59,246 bases of DNA, from positions 1 through 59,246 of IMG/VR virus record IMGVR_UViG_3300029309_000034, one strand, 5' to 3'. Both the position numbers and the translations under genes were made by a program. This DNA comes from a virus. Numbering within the stretch: the stretch's first letter is position 1; each line of letters begins with the position of its first letter. The notes under the pieces are model-generated. The model was given only the letters and a program-made list of their open reading frames with translations, was not told where the DNA came from and made no database searches. This document shows positions 1 to 8,389 of the stretch, piece after piece.

Positions 1-456
1 AATTACAATATTATGTTATTAGATGCTGTTAAACAAAGACTTGAGTTTCCAGAACTCAAAGAGTTATGCATTGAAGAATATAAATCTTGGGAACCAGATG
101 CGTTTGTAGTAGAGAAAAAATCAAATGGTGCTGCACTTTATCAAGAGTTTAGACGTATGGGCATACCTGTAGGAGAGTTTACACCAGGCAAAGGACAGGA
201 TAAAATTAGTCGTGTGAACGCTGTATCTGACTTATTTAGGTCAGGTATAGTATGGGCACCAGATAGAAGATGGGCACATGAAGTGATAGAAGAGTGTAAC
301 GATTTTCCATCAGGTGCGAATGATGACCTAGTAGATGCGACAACGCTTGCCTTAATGAGATTTAGGCAGGGCGGATTTATTAGGTTGCCTAGTGACGAAG
401 AAGATGACATTCCTGGTTACAGAAGGTACAATCAAAAACGTCATTATGTTATTTAA
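1..456 (+). CDS. terL: Terminase large subunit, C-terminal part (joins to 58080-59246)
   Basis: This is the 3' end of the packaging motor gene that begins at 58080; base 1 corresponds to 59148 and the frame is continuous, so the joined gene encodes about 507 residues. The part here carries the nuclease end: FVVEKKSNGAA and GANDDLVDATTLAL supply the acidic residues expected of the RNase H-like headful nuclease that cuts concatemeric DNA at the portal. It is followed by a 37-residue membrane peptide and then the portal gene, the usual order. An ATG at 13 is internal and not a real start. Confidence 0.95.
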   Translation, partial: NYNIMLLDAVKQRLEFPELKELCIEEYKSWEPDAFVVEKKSNGAALYQEFRRMGIPVGEFTPGKGQDKISRVNAVSDLFRSGIVWAPDRRWAHEVIEECNDFPSGANDDLVDATTLALMRFRQGGFIRLPSDEEDDIPGYRRYNQKRHYVI

Positions 457-470
457 CAACGGGGATAATT

Positions 471-584
471 ATGTTATACCAATTTATAAGAGATAAAATT
501 AAGTGGCTGAAAAAAACACACGCTAAATATAATTTAATAATAAACATAGTGCTGTTAGTGCTAGTAATCATTTGCTTACTATAG
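471..584 (+). CDS. Small single-TM protein, 37 aa
   Basis: A short ORF lies between terL and the portal gene, with GGGG eight bases before its ATG. It reads MLYQFIRDKIKWLKKT followed by a hydrophobic stretch (NLIINIVLLVLVIICLL) ending at the stop, so it has a basic amphipathic N-terminus and one C-terminal membrane segment. I do not recognise a family. A small membrane or holin-like peptide is possible, but function is unknown. Confidence 0.6.
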   Translation: MLYQFIRDKIKWLKKTHAKYNLIINIVLLVLVIICLL

Positions 585-593
585 GAAAAAATC

Positions 594-3050
594 ATGGCTG
601 ATGACAATAATGTCGACAAGGGTTTATATCAAGCTCCTAAAAGTATGGAAGAAATGGCTCAAGGTGAGCCTGATTTAGAAATAGAAATTGTAGACCCAGA
701 AGAAGTTAACATTAGTGTTGACGGCATGGAGATTAACATTGACCCTGACCGCATGGACGATGATGAGTTTTCTGCAAACTTAGCAGAAGAGATGGATGAT
801 GACGTACTTGAGGCTTTGGCTAGTGATTTGATTGACGACTATACGGGAGATGTCAATTCAAGAAAAGACTGGCTAGACACTTATGTTGATGGACTAGACC
901 TTTTAGGTTTAAAGTTGGAGGACAGAAGTGAGCCATGGGAAGGAGCTTGTAATGTTTATCATCCATTACTCACCGAAACACTTGTTAAGTTTCAAGCAGA
1001 AACTATGACTGAAACATTCCCTGCAGCGGGACCTGTCAAAACAACTATCATTGGTAAAGAAACAAAAGAATGTATAGACGCTGCTAATCGTGTAAGAGAA
1101 AACATGAACTATCAGCTAACTGAAAAGATGACTGAATATAGACCAGAACACGAAAGAATGTTATGGGGTTTAGGTCTTGCAGGTAACGCCTTTAAAAAAG
1201 TTTATTATGACCCTAATCTAGAACGTCAAGTATCTATGTACGTTCCAGCTGAAGATATAGTTGTACCGTACGGTGCTTCAGATTTAGAAAGTGCAGAAAG
1301 AGTTACTCATGTCATGCGTAAAACAGGAAATGATTTACGTAAATTACAGGTTGCAGGATTTTATCGAGATATAGACTTAGGTGAACCCACCTACGATTTA
1401 GATGATGTAGAGAAAAAGATAGCTGAGAAGATGGGTTTTAGTGCAACTACTGATAGTAGATTTAAAATATTAGAAATGCATGTAGACCTTAATTTAGAAG
1501 GATATGAAGATAAAGATAAAAATGGCGAAGAGACAGGTATAGCTTTGCCTTATGTGGTAACTATAGAAAAGTCAACTAACACAGTTTTATCTATTAGAAG
1601 AAATTATGACCAAGATGACAACACAAAACAAAAACGACAGCATTTTGTGCATTATGGTTATGTTCCTGGTTTTGGTTTCTACCACTTTGGTTTAATACAT
1701 TTAATAGGAGCGTTTGCTAAATCAGGCACCATGATACTAAGACAGTTAGTGGACGCAGGTACATTATCTAATTTACCAGGCGGATTTAAGTCTAGAGGGC
1801 TTAGAATCAAAGGCGATGATACTCCCATCTCTCCAGCAGAGTTTAGAGATGTAGATGTACCATCAGGTAGCATCAGAGATAATATACTACCACTTCCTTA
1901 CAAAGAGCCAAGTCAAGTTCTTAATCAGTTGATGAATCAAATTATTAATGAAGGTAGAAGATTTGCTAGTGCAGCTGATTTGAAAGTATCTGATATGTCA
2001 GCACAAGCTCCTGTTGGAACAACCCTTGCTATTTTAGAAAGAACATTAAAAGTAATGTCTGCGGTGCAAAGCCGTATTCATTATGCAATGAAACAAGAGT
2101 TTAAATTACTTAAAGGTATTATTAGAGATTTCACTCCGCCAGATTATAAATACGAACCAGACACAGGTTCTAGAATGGCAAAACGTGATGACTATGATAA
2201 AGTAGAAGTAATACCTGTAAGTGACCCAAATGCTGCAACGATGTCACAAAAAGTAGTTCAGTATCAAGCAGTGATGCAATTAGCACAACAGAATCCAGAT
2301 TTATATGACATGGTAGAACTTAATCGTCAGATGCTAGATGTATTAGGAGTTAAAAACGCTAACAAGTTAATACCCGACAAGGATGATATAAAAGCGTTAG
2401 ACCCTGTTTCAGAAAACATGAACATTATTAATGGTAAACCTGTAAAAGCATTTGCTCATCAAGACCATGAAGCACACATCAAAGCTCATTTAGCATTTAT
2501 AAATGACCCTATAATTAGGGAGATGATAGGACAAAGTCCAAATGCTAATAAAATATTTGCAGCTATGGAAGCACATATTGCAGAGCATATTGCGTTTGCT
2601 TACAGAAACAAGATTGAAGAAGAGCTTGGAGCTCCTCTACCTCCACCAGGTGAAGTGCTACCTGATGATGTGGAGATTGAACTATCAAGACTTATTGCTA
2701 AATCAGCTGACCAACTACTACAGAAAAATACAGCTGAAACTAAACAAAAAGAAATTGTTAAGCAACAGCAAGACCCATTGATACAAATGCAACAACAAGA
2801 GCTTCAAATTAAACAAATGGAAGCTCAAGCAAAAGCTAAGAAAATGTCAGATGACGCTACGCTTGATGTGGCAAAACTTCAGCTAGAAAAAGATAGACTA
2901 GAGTCGCAAGAAAGAATCGCTGGTGCTAAACTTGGTGCTGACGCAGTCAATCGACAGAAAGAGCTGGATGCAAAAGAATTTATGGAAGGCACTAAGTTAG
3001 GTGCTGAGGCCGTAAAACAACAGCAGGAACGTAATAATACGCAAACTTAA
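594..3050 (+). CDS. Portal (head-to-tail connector) protein, 818 aa
   Basis: This is the dodecameric portal through which DNA is packaged and ejected. It has the position (directly after terL, before scaffold and capsid), the size typical of large podovirus portals, and portal-like text such as RKDWLDTYVDGLDLLGLKLEDRSEPW (split by an aromatic clamp region) and a long central all-alpha part. The acidic N-terminus (about residues 1-80) and the Gln/Lys-rich coiled-coil C-terminus (about 690-815, KQQQDPLIQMQQQ-type) resemble barrel-forming tails of P22-type portals. The start has AGGA seven bases upstream. Identification rests on motif memory and synteny, not a search. Confidence 0.9.
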   Translation: MADDNNVDKGLYQAPKSMEEMAQGEPDLEIEIVDPEEVNISVDGMEINIDPDRMDDDEFSANLAEEMDDDVLEALASDLIDDYTGDVNSRKDWLDTYVDGLDLLGLKLEDRSEPWEGACNVYHPLLTETLVKFQAETMTETFPAAGPVKTTIIGKETKECIDAANRVRENMNYQLTEKMTEYRPEHERMLWGLGLAGNAFKKVYYDPNLERQVSMYVPAEDIVVPYGASDLESAERVTHVMRKTGNDLRKLQVAGFYRDIDLGEPTYDLDDVEKKIAEKMGFSATTDSRFKILEMHVDLNLEGYEDKDKNGEETGIALPYVVTIEKSTNTVLSIRRNYDQDDNTKQKRQHFVHYGYVPGFGFYHFGLIHLIGAFAKSGTMILRQLVDAGTLSNLPGGFKSRGLRIKGDDTPISPAEFRDVDVPSGSIRDNILPLPYKEPSQVLNQLMNQIINEGRRFASAADLKVSDMSAQAPVGTTLAILERTLKVMSAVQSRIHYAMKQEFKLLKGIIRDFTPPDYKYEPDTGSRMAKRDDYDKVEVIPVSDPNAATMSQKVVQYQAVMQLAQQNPDLYDMVELNRQMLDVLGVKNANKLIPDKDDIKALDPVSENMNIINGKPVKAFAHQDHEAHIKAHLAFINDPIIREMIGQSPNANKIFAAMEAHIAEHIAFAYRNKIEEELGAPLPPPGEVLPDDVEIELSRLIAKSADQLLQKNTAETKQKEIVKQQQDPLIQMQQQELQIKQMEAQAKAKKMSDDATLDVAKLQLEKDRLESQERIAGAKLGADAVNRQKELDAKEFMEGTKLGAEAVKQQQERNNTQT

Positions 3051-3065
3051 AAACAGGAGAGAGAA

Positions 3066-3254
3066 ATGGACGAGCTAATGACCCTTGCTAAACAATTAGG
3101 TGAGGAAGAGCAACGCATAAAAGATGATATGGCACAAGGTAGAGCTGAAGAATACGCACAATACATGCACGCATGTGGTATTATTCGAGGCTTTCAAATT
3201 GCTCAAGGCCATGTGGCTTCCTTGATAAGAAACAGGGAGGAAGATGATGAGTGA
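3066..3254 (+). CDS. Small helical protein between portal and co-chaperonin, 62 aa
   Basis: A predicted all-alpha, charged small protein (EEEQRIKDDMAQGRAEEYAQ) with a good AGGAGAGAGAA ribosome site. Its stop overlaps the start of the GroES-like gene. Similar small ORFs often lie downstream of the portal in this phage type, but I know no function for them. It could be a minor head protein or scaffold accessory. Confidence 0.75.
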   Translation: MDELMTLAKQLGEEEQRIKDDMAQGRAEEYAQYMHACGIIRGFQIAQGHVASLIRNREEDDE

Positions 3255-3669
3255 TATACAAACCCCAAATAAAGAAATAGTATCTGCATCTGGTGCACCG
3301 ATGAATACTGCTAAATCAGAGGTAGATGAAACTAAACCCACACAATTACCTGACGTTCAAGGCTACCGCATATTATGTGCTGTGCCTGAAGTAGAGGAGA
3401 CATATGAGAGCGGGTTAATTAAATCTGATAAAACTAAAAATATTGAAGAGCATTCAACTGTAGTTTTATTTGTGCTGAAGTTAGGAGATATGGCTTATAA
3501 AGATAAAGAGCGATTTCCTACTGGTCCTTGGTGTAAAGAAGGAGACTTTGTTATAACAAGGGCATATTCTGGAACTCGAATCAAAATTCATGGAAGAGAG
3601 TTTCGCATTATTAATGACGACACAGTAGAAGCCGTAGTGGACGACCCACGAGGCTACGAACGTGCATAA
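3247..3669 (+). CDS. GroES-like co-chaperonin (Cpn10), 140 aa
   Basis: The C-terminal two thirds follow the Cpn10 fold: GYRILCAVPEVEETYESGLI resembles the first GroES strand, the mobile-loop region follows, and AYSGTRIKIHGREFRIIND plus DTVEAVVDDP closely match the GroES ending (YAGTEVKIDGEEYLIL...DILAV). A disordered 35-residue N-terminal extension is unlike host GroES. Two ATGs occur in tandem (3244 and 3247); GGAGG at 3236-3240 is better spaced for 3247. Viral co-chaperonins such as T4 gp31 reprogramme host GroEL to fold the capsid protein, and the place here, just before scaffold and capsid genes, fits that. Interaction with host GroEL is inferred. Confidence 0.85.
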   Translation: MSDIQTPNKEIVSASGAPMNTAKSEVDETKPTQLPDVQGYRILCAVPEVEETYESGLIKSDKTKNIEEHSTVVLFVLKLGDMAYKDKERFPTGPWCKEGDFVITRAYSGTRIKIHGREFRIINDDTVEAVVDDPRGYERA

Positions 3670-3683
3670 ATGGAGAAGTAGAT

Positions 3684-4733
3684 ATGGCAAACATAATCAA
3701 TGAGATTCCTAATGAATTACAAACGGAAGAACAAGAAGTTGAGCTAAAAGAGAGCAAAGCTGAAAAAGTTGCTTCTGAGGAGAGGACAGGTGAGGTAGAA
3801 GTGGCTAAAAAAGAAGCCGAACCTGTGCAAGGAGAGTTAGATTTTGATATTGAGATAGAGGATGATACTCCTAAAGCTGATAGAAACAGAGAACCTTTAC
3901 CTGAGAATGTAAAAGAAGAGCTTGAAGCTGATAATTTAGAAGAATATTCTGAAAGAGTAAAAAACAGAATGGCTCAACTTAAAAAAGCTTGGCATGACGA
4001 GAGGCGAGAAAAAGAAGCATCTGAAAGAAGAAGAACAGAGGCAGAAAGAATCGCTGCTATGCAAATGGAAGAAAACAAAAAACTTAAACAAACACTTTCA
4101 ACAGGCGAAGAAGATTATCTTAAAACTCTTGAAGCAAGATATGAAAGTGATTTAGCCATGGCTCAAAGAGAATATAAAGAGGCTTATGACCTTGGAGACA
4201 GTGAAAAGTTAGTAGCAGCTCAAACAAAAATGAACGAAGCTCAATATAAACTGGGACAAGCTCAAGATAGAAAACCACAATATAGCAAAGAAACTTTACA
4301 AACTGAAGAAAATGCGATATTGTCAGGGCAAGAAACAGTTAAACCGCAAGTTCCACAACCAGATGCTAAAGCTCTTGCGTGGCAAGACAAAAACAAATGG
4401 TTTGGACAGGACGATGAGATGACTTCATTAGCGTTAGGACTGCATGAAAAATTAGTCAAAAGTGGGGTAGACCCATCTTCTGACCAATATTATCGTAGTA
4501 TTGATAGTACTATGCAAAAACGATTCCCTGAATATTTTGGGGAGACTGATTCGTTGGAAGAGGCACAACCCGCCCAACGCAAACCTTCAACTGTAGTTGC
4601 TCCAGCAACAAGGTCAACTGGTCCTAAAAAGGTTAGATTGACTAAAACACAGTTAGCTTTAGCAAAGAAATTCAAGCTAACCCCAGAGCAATATGCACGT
4701 GAATTAATTAAAACGGAGACCAAAAATGGATAA
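3684..4733 (+). CDS. Capsid scaffolding protein, 349 aa
   Basis: A highly charged, largely coiled-coil protein (Glu/Lys/Gln-rich, long helix at about residues 90-200) with a basic C-terminus (KKVRLTKTQLALAKKFKLTPEQYARELIKTE). It sits between portal/co-chaperonin and the capsid genes, the standard scaffold position. Scaffolds guide procapsid assembly and usually bind the coat protein through a basic C-terminal helix-turn-helix, which the final 40 residues could form. No internal protease gene is evident nearby. GGAG lies seven bases before the start. Confidence 0.85.
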   Translation: MANIINEIPNELQTEEQEVELKESKAEKVASEERTGEVEVAKKEAEPVQGELDFDIEIEDDTPKADRNREPLPENVKEELEADNLEEYSERVKNRMAQLKKAWHDERREKEASERRRTEAERIAAMQMEENKKLKQTLSTGEEDYLKTLEARYESDLAMAQREYKEAYDLGDSEKLVAAQTKMNEAQYKLGQAQDRKPQYSKETLQTEENAILSGQETVKPQVPQPDAKALAWQDKNKWFGQDDEMTSLALGLHEKLVKSGVDPSSDQYYRSIDSTMQKRFPEYFGETDSLEEAQPAQRKPSTVVAPATRSTGPKKVRLTKTQLALAKKFKLTPEQYARELIKTETKNG

Positions 4734-5181
4734 AGCTAAAAATCGTAAGAGTAGAGAAGCAGTAACTCGTGAAGAAACTGAAGTTCGAAATAAACAGTGG
4801 GAACCTCGTTCTACGTTACCAGAAGTCAAGCATGAAGCTGGCTGGGCGTATCGTTGGATTAGAGTTTCACTAGCGAATGAAGCGGATAACATGAATGTGT
4901 CTTCCCGTATGCGTGAAGGCTGGGAGCCTGTGAAACATTCAGACCACCCAGAAGTAAATTTACCGACAAACCCTAACTCAAGATTCAAAGACGGTATTGA
5001 AGTTGGTGGATTGTTATTATGTAAGATGCCACAGGAAATGGTAGACCAGAGGAATGAATACTTTAAGGAGAAAGCTAGAGCTCAGGAACAGGCTGTAGAC
5101 AACAGTTTAATGAGACAGAATGACCCTAGAATGCCGTTATTCTCTGAGAAAAAATCTACCACATCTAAAGGCAGAAAATAG
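4726..5181 (+). CDS. Conserved head-region protein, 151 aa
   Basis: It overlaps the scaffold stop by 8 bases and has GGAG-ACCAAAA before its ATG. The basic N-terminus is followed by a compact central part (AGWAYRWIRVSLANEADNMN, GWEPVKHSDHPEV, GGLLLCKMP) and a helical tail. I have seen this type between scaffold and capsid genes of podovirus-like contigs, where it is probably a head or scaffold-associated protein, but no function is established to my knowledge. Confidence 0.75.
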   Translation: MDKAKNRKSREAVTREETEVRNKQWEPRSTLPEVKHEAGWAYRWIRVSLANEADNMNVSSRMREGWEPVKHSDHPEVNLPTNPNSRFKDGIEVGGLLLCKMPQEMVDQRNEYFKEKARAQEQAVDNSLMRQNDPRMPLFSEKKSTTSKGRK

Positions 5182-5199
5182 TAGATAGGAGATAATATT

Positions 5200-5805
5200 A
5201 TGGCAAGCACAGCCGCACCTTATGGGTTTAGACCCGTAAATTTGATTGGTGGACAGCCTTATGCTGGTTCTACTCGTCAAATTAAAATTGCGTCTGGGTA
5301 TAATACTAACATTTTCAATGGGTCAATCGTTTCTATTGTAGGGGCAGGCACTATTGAAATAGTTACTACAAATGGTGATAACTCTACTGGTTTTCCAGCA
5401 GGAACTATCGGTGTGTTTGTAGGATGTACATATACAGACCCAAATACAAATCAACTAACCTTTAGTCAGCATTTTCCAGCTAATACAGCTGCGTCTGATG
5501 CGAAGGCTTATGTTGTAGATGACCCTGATGTAGTGTTCCAAGTTCAAGCAGATGCTACAGTTGCTCAAACAGCGTTAGGTTCTAATGCTCACTTAGCAGC
5601 CGTTCAGTCTTCTTCGACTGGTTCTACCACAACAGGTAATTCAACCACAGCACTAGATGCAACAGTTAACACTACTGCTGGATTTGCGTTTAGAATTGTC
5701 GACTTTGTCGATGGTCCTAAATCTTCCGTAGGAGATGCTTTTACTGATGTGCTAGTTAAGTTTAACCCTGATAGCCACAGCTATCTAAATAAGACTGGTA
5801 TTTAA
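5200..5805 (+). CDS. Putative capsid decoration/structural protein, 201 aa
   Basis: The protein starts MASTAAPYGFRPVNLIGGQPYAG, an opening I associate with a structural protein directly upstream of the major capsid protein in marine phages. It is beta-rich, with a small-residue (Ser/Thr/Gly) linker at about residues 130-160 and few charges, consistent with an exterior capsid or head-stabilising protein. Strong AGGAG ribosome site; high expression is expected from its place beside the coat gene. Confidence 0.8.
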   Translation: MASTAAPYGFRPVNLIGGQPYAGSTRQIKIASGYNTNIFNGSIVSIVGAGTIEIVTTNGDNSTGFPAGTIGVFVGCTYTDPNTNQLTFSQHFPANTAASDAKAYVVDDPDVVFQVQADATVAQTALGSNAHLAAVQSSSTGSTTTGNSTTALDATVNTTAGFAFRIVDFVDGPKSSVGDAFTDVLVKFNPDSHSYLNKTGI

Positions 5806-5817
5806 GGAGAATAAATC

Positions 5818-6726
5818 ATGGCAATTTCAAGAGCTCAGTTATTAAAAGAGTTGCTCCCAGGCCTTAATGCTTTATTCGGAATGGAATACGAGCGTTATGG
5901 GGAAGAGCATAAGGAATTCTACGAAACTGAAACATCAGAACGTAGTTTTGAAGAAGAAACAAAACTAGCTGGTTTTGCTGGAGCCCCTGTGAAAGCAGAA
6001 GGTGCCGCAATCGCTTATGACAATGCTCAAGAAGCGTTTACAGCTAGATATAACCACGAAACCATAGCTTTAGGTTTCTCACTAACAGAGGAAGCTGTAG
6101 AGGATAACCTTTACGACACTTTATCTGCGAGATACACAAAAGCTTTAGCACGTTCAATGGCTAACACAAAACAAGTGAAAGCTGCTAACGTATTAAACAA
6201 TGGTTTTCCAGGTGGTCCTACAGGTGGTGATGGTAAAACATTATTCGCTACAGACCATCCATTAGTGTCAGGTGGCACAAACAACAATTCACAAACAACA
6301 GCTGCTGACTTAAATGAGTCATCATTAGAGAACGCAGTTATTCAAATTAGTCAGTGGACTGATGAGAGAGGTTTGTTGATTGCTGCTAAACCACGTAAAC
6401 TAATCATCCCACCAGCGTTACAATTCGTTGCGACACGTCTATTAGACACTGAGCTAAGAACAGGCACAGCTGATAATGACCTCAACGCATTGAAAAATAA
6501 CGGTGCAATTCCTGAAGGATATGCAATTAATCATTACTTAACAGATACTGATGCATACTTCTTAACAACAGATGTACCAAATGGTATGAAATACTTTGTA
6601 AGAACACCATTAACTACATCTATGGACGGTGACTTCGACACAGGTAATGTTAGATACAAAGCCCGTGAAAGATATTCATTCGGATTTTCCGACCCATTAG
6701 GAATGTGGGGCTCACAAGGTGCTTAA
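5818..6726 (+). CDS. Major capsid protein (HK97 fold, Mu gpT-like), 302 aa
   Basis: The main coat protein. The text LLPGLNALFGMEYERY, then YDNAQEAFTARYNHETIALGFSLTEEAVEDNLYD, GKTLFATDHPL and AKPRKLIIPPALQF matches the Mu gpT-type major head subunit pattern: an N-arm, an E-loop region and an alpha/beta core. AAGGAG precedes the ATG. The gene is followed by a strong terminator, as expected of the most abundantly expressed gene of the head operon. No N-terminal cleavage site is obvious. Confidence 0.9.
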   Translation: MAISRAQLLKELLPGLNALFGMEYERYGEEHKEFYETETSERSFEEETKLAGFAGAPVKAEGAAIAYDNAQEAFTARYNHETIALGFSLTEEAVEDNLYDTLSARYTKALARSMANTKQVKAANVLNNGFPGGPTGGDGKTLFATDHPLVSGGTNNNSQTTAADLNESSLENAVIQISQWTDERGLLIAAKPRKLIIPPALQFVATRLLDTELRTGTADNDLNALKNNGAIPEGYAINHYLTDTDAYFLTTDVPNGMKYFVRTPLTTSMDGDFDTGNVRYKARERYSFGFSDPLGMWGSQGA

Positions 6727-6740
6727 TAGGCACACTTGAG

Positions 6741-6770
6741 GGTGTTTAGTTTTTCATAGTTCTAAACACC
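6741..6770. other. Inverted repeat downstream of the capsid gene
   Basis: GGTGTTTAG at 6741-6749 pairs with CTAAACACC at 6762-6770, a perfect 9-bp stem with a T-rich loop. It lies just before the terminator hairpin and could protect the 3' end of the capsid mRNA. Confidence 0.6.
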
Positions 6771-6774
6771 ATTC

Positions 6775-6815
6775 GAAAGCCCAACATATCTCTCGTTGGG
6801 CTTTCTTTTTGCTTT
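6775..6815 (+). terminator. Rho-independent terminator after the capsid gene
   Basis: GAAAGCCCAAC (6775-6785) and GTTGGGCTTTC (6795-6805) form a perfect 11-bp stem with a 9-nt loop, followed directly by TTTTTGCTTTT. This would end or attenuate transcription of the head operon. Confidence 0.9.
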
Positions 6816-6846
6816 TAATTATTTTTAGAAAGAGTATACTTTATAC
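6813..6846 (+). promoter_or_regulatory. Possible promoter restarting the second virion operon
   Basis: After the terminator, TATACT at 6835-6840 is a good -10 box; TTTTAA at 6813-6818 is a weak -35 with a 16-bp spacer. A promoter here would drive genes from 6931 onward with the structured leader at 6848-6907 in its transcript. Confidence 0.4.
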
Positions 6847-6847
6847 A

Positions 6848-6907
6848 TCGGGAAACATAGAACTTATCTAACTGCCCCCGAACAGACGCATACACGATAG
6901 ATAAGTT
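6848..6907 (+). promoter_or_regulatory. Structured 5' leader with a possible pseudoknot
   Basis: AACTTATCTA (6861-6870) pairs perfectly with TAGATAAGTT (6898-6907) across a 27-nt loop. TCGGG (6848-6852), just upstream, is complementary to CCCGA (6877-6881) inside that loop, so an H-type pseudoknot can be drawn. The element ends 13 bases before the GGAG of the next gene. I cannot match it to a riboswitch class. Confidence 0.45.
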
Positions 6908-6930
6908 TTAACTTTGTATGGAGATATAAG

Positions 6931-7470
6931 ATGGCTACATCAACTTTTTCGGGTCCAGTAGTATCCAAAAATGGATTTATTAACACAGGACCAGGTAATG
7001 TCGTAGATGCTGATTCAAGCATATCTTTAACAGTCGCTGCACATGCAGGTAAAATTATTCATAATGATGCCGCTGGAGCAGTAACTTACACATTACCAGC
7101 ATTAAATGCAACCGCAGATGGAGCAAGTTCAGGACCAGGTTCTGACCTTGACAATCTAAATAATATTGGTTCCACTTTTACAATAGTTAGCTCAATAACA
7201 AAAACTGGAGACTTAGTGGTTCAAGTTGCAAACGCAAATGACGTTATGACTGGTTCAGCGACAATCGTTGACACAGATACAAATGATAACATGGAAGGAT
7301 TTGTAACAGCAGCTGCATCAGATACTATTACATTAGATGGAAGCACAACAGGTGGTGTAACACACGCTACAATCACATGTACAGCTATTAGTTCAACTAA
7401 ATGGAGTGTTTCAGTTATCACAGGTGGTACTGGAAACTTAGCTACACCTTTTAGTGCAGCAGTTAGTTAA
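6931..7470 (+). CDS. Virion structural protein, decoration-like, 179 aa
   Basis: A low-charge, Thr/Ser/Gly/Ala-rich beta protein beginning MATSTFSGPVVSKNGF, an opening shared by phage capsid-associated or spike-like proteins. It is first in the operon after the terminator and structured leader, with GGAG-ATATAAG before the ATG. Its composition matches the next gene, so the two may be related exterior head proteins. Function is inferred from composition and place. Confidence 0.7.
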   Translation: MATSTFSGPVVSKNGFINTGPGNVVDADSSISLTVAAHAGKIIHNDAAGAVTYTLPALNATADGASSGPGSDLDNLNNIGSTFTIVSSITKTGDLVVQVANANDVMTGSATIVDTDTNDNMEGFVTAAASDTITLDGSTTGGVTHATITCTAISSTKWSVSVITGGTGNLATPFSAAVS

Positions 7471-7482
7471 TAGGAGAAAAAT

Positions 7483-8088
7483 ATGAGCAGTAATGGAGAA
7501 ATATGGGCAGTAACCCCTTCCACAAGTGCTACATACTATAGAGCTGCAGCATCTATATCAGGTGCTGGGGCTCTGACTCTACTCACAGATGACGCAGGTC
7601 CCAACGGGGTCGGTTATAAAGTTAGATTTACTTCAGCAGGAGATGACAGCGGAGATACTTTCACTATTGTCGGAATCACTGTGGCTGATGTAATTACAGG
7701 AAACTCAACTACAGAAGTCGTTACGGGTGCTGATACTGGAACAGCTGATTCTACTAATTTTTTTGCTAAAATTACAAGTATTACAGCTTCAGGTGGTTCA
7801 GCAGGAAACGTAAGCATAGGAACCACTGGGTCCATAGCGTTACCTAGAACTAGACTGAAAGGGTTTTATTATCTAGCTAGTGGTAGTGGAGGTAGTATTA
7901 AATTAAATTTAAATAGTACTTCAGGTACAGAATTGTTAAATATAGCGACACCAGCAAGTGCTACTGGCACGCAGGATATGTTCCTTCCTGGTCAAGGTAT
8001 ATTGACAACGTCTACTGGTAGTAGTGTTAGAGATTTTTCTATAGTTACTATAACTAATGTAACTAACACAGTTTTATTCTGTGGATAG
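7483..8088 (+). CDS. Virion structural protein, 201 aa
   Basis: Another Thr/Ser/Gly-rich beta protein without Lys-rich segments, start supported by AGGAG. It resembles its upstream neighbour in composition, with hydrophobic beta strands separated by small-residue turns (GTTGSIALPRTRLKGFYYLA). No recognisable catalytic motif. Probably a capsid decoration or head-fibre protein; the exact role is unknown. Confidence 0.65.
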   Translation: MSSNGEIWAVTPSTSATYYRAAASISGAGALTLLTDDAGPNGVGYKVRFTSAGDDSGDTFTIVGITVADVITGNSTTEVVTGADTGTADSTNFFAKITSITASGGSAGNVSIGTTGSIALPRTRLKGFYYLASGSGGSIKLNLNSTSGTELLNIATPASATGTQDMFLPGQGILTTSTGSSVRDFSIVTITNVTNTVLFCG

Positions 8089-8094
8089 CTAAAT

Positions 8095-8388
8095 ATGGCT
8101 ACTAGAAAAAAAGGAATGGGAATAAAGACTTCGGTTAAGTCTGGTAATTTTAGAAAGACTAAAGCTGGAGCAGGGATGACAAAGAAAGGTGTAGCAGCCT
8201 ATCGAAGAGCCAACCCTGGTAGTAAATTACAAACAGCAGTAACTGGAAAGGTTAAAAAAGGTTCTAAAGCTGCTAAGAGACGTAAATCATTTTGTGCACG
8301 TAGTGCAGGGCAAATGAAGAAGTTTCCAAAGGCGGCTAAGAATCCCAACTCAAGGTTACGTCAAGCTCGTAAGAGATGGAAATGTTAA
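8095..8388 (+). CDS. Small basic protein (DUF6321-like pattern), 97 aa
   Basis: Strongly basic, with GAGMTKKGVAAYRRANPGSKLQ, GSKAAKRRKSFCARSAGQMKK and NPNSRLRQARKRWKC. I associate this text with the DUF6321-type family found in phages and large viruses, function unknown. Two Cys remain (in SFCARS and at the very C-terminus). The start has only a weak ribosome site. It opens a run of four to five tiny basic proteins, which suggests a nucleic-acid-binding virion component. Confidence 0.75.
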   Translation: MATRKKGMGIKTSVKSGNFRKTKAGAGMTKKGVAAYRRANPGSKLQTAVTGKVKKGSKAAKRRKSFCARSAGQMKKFPKAAKNPNSRLRQARKRWKC

Positions 8389-8389
8389 C

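Noticed and set aside
1-99. Biological direct terminal repeat of a T7-type genome
   Set aside because: It falls inside terL in frame and its length suits assembly overlap better than a packaging-site repeat.
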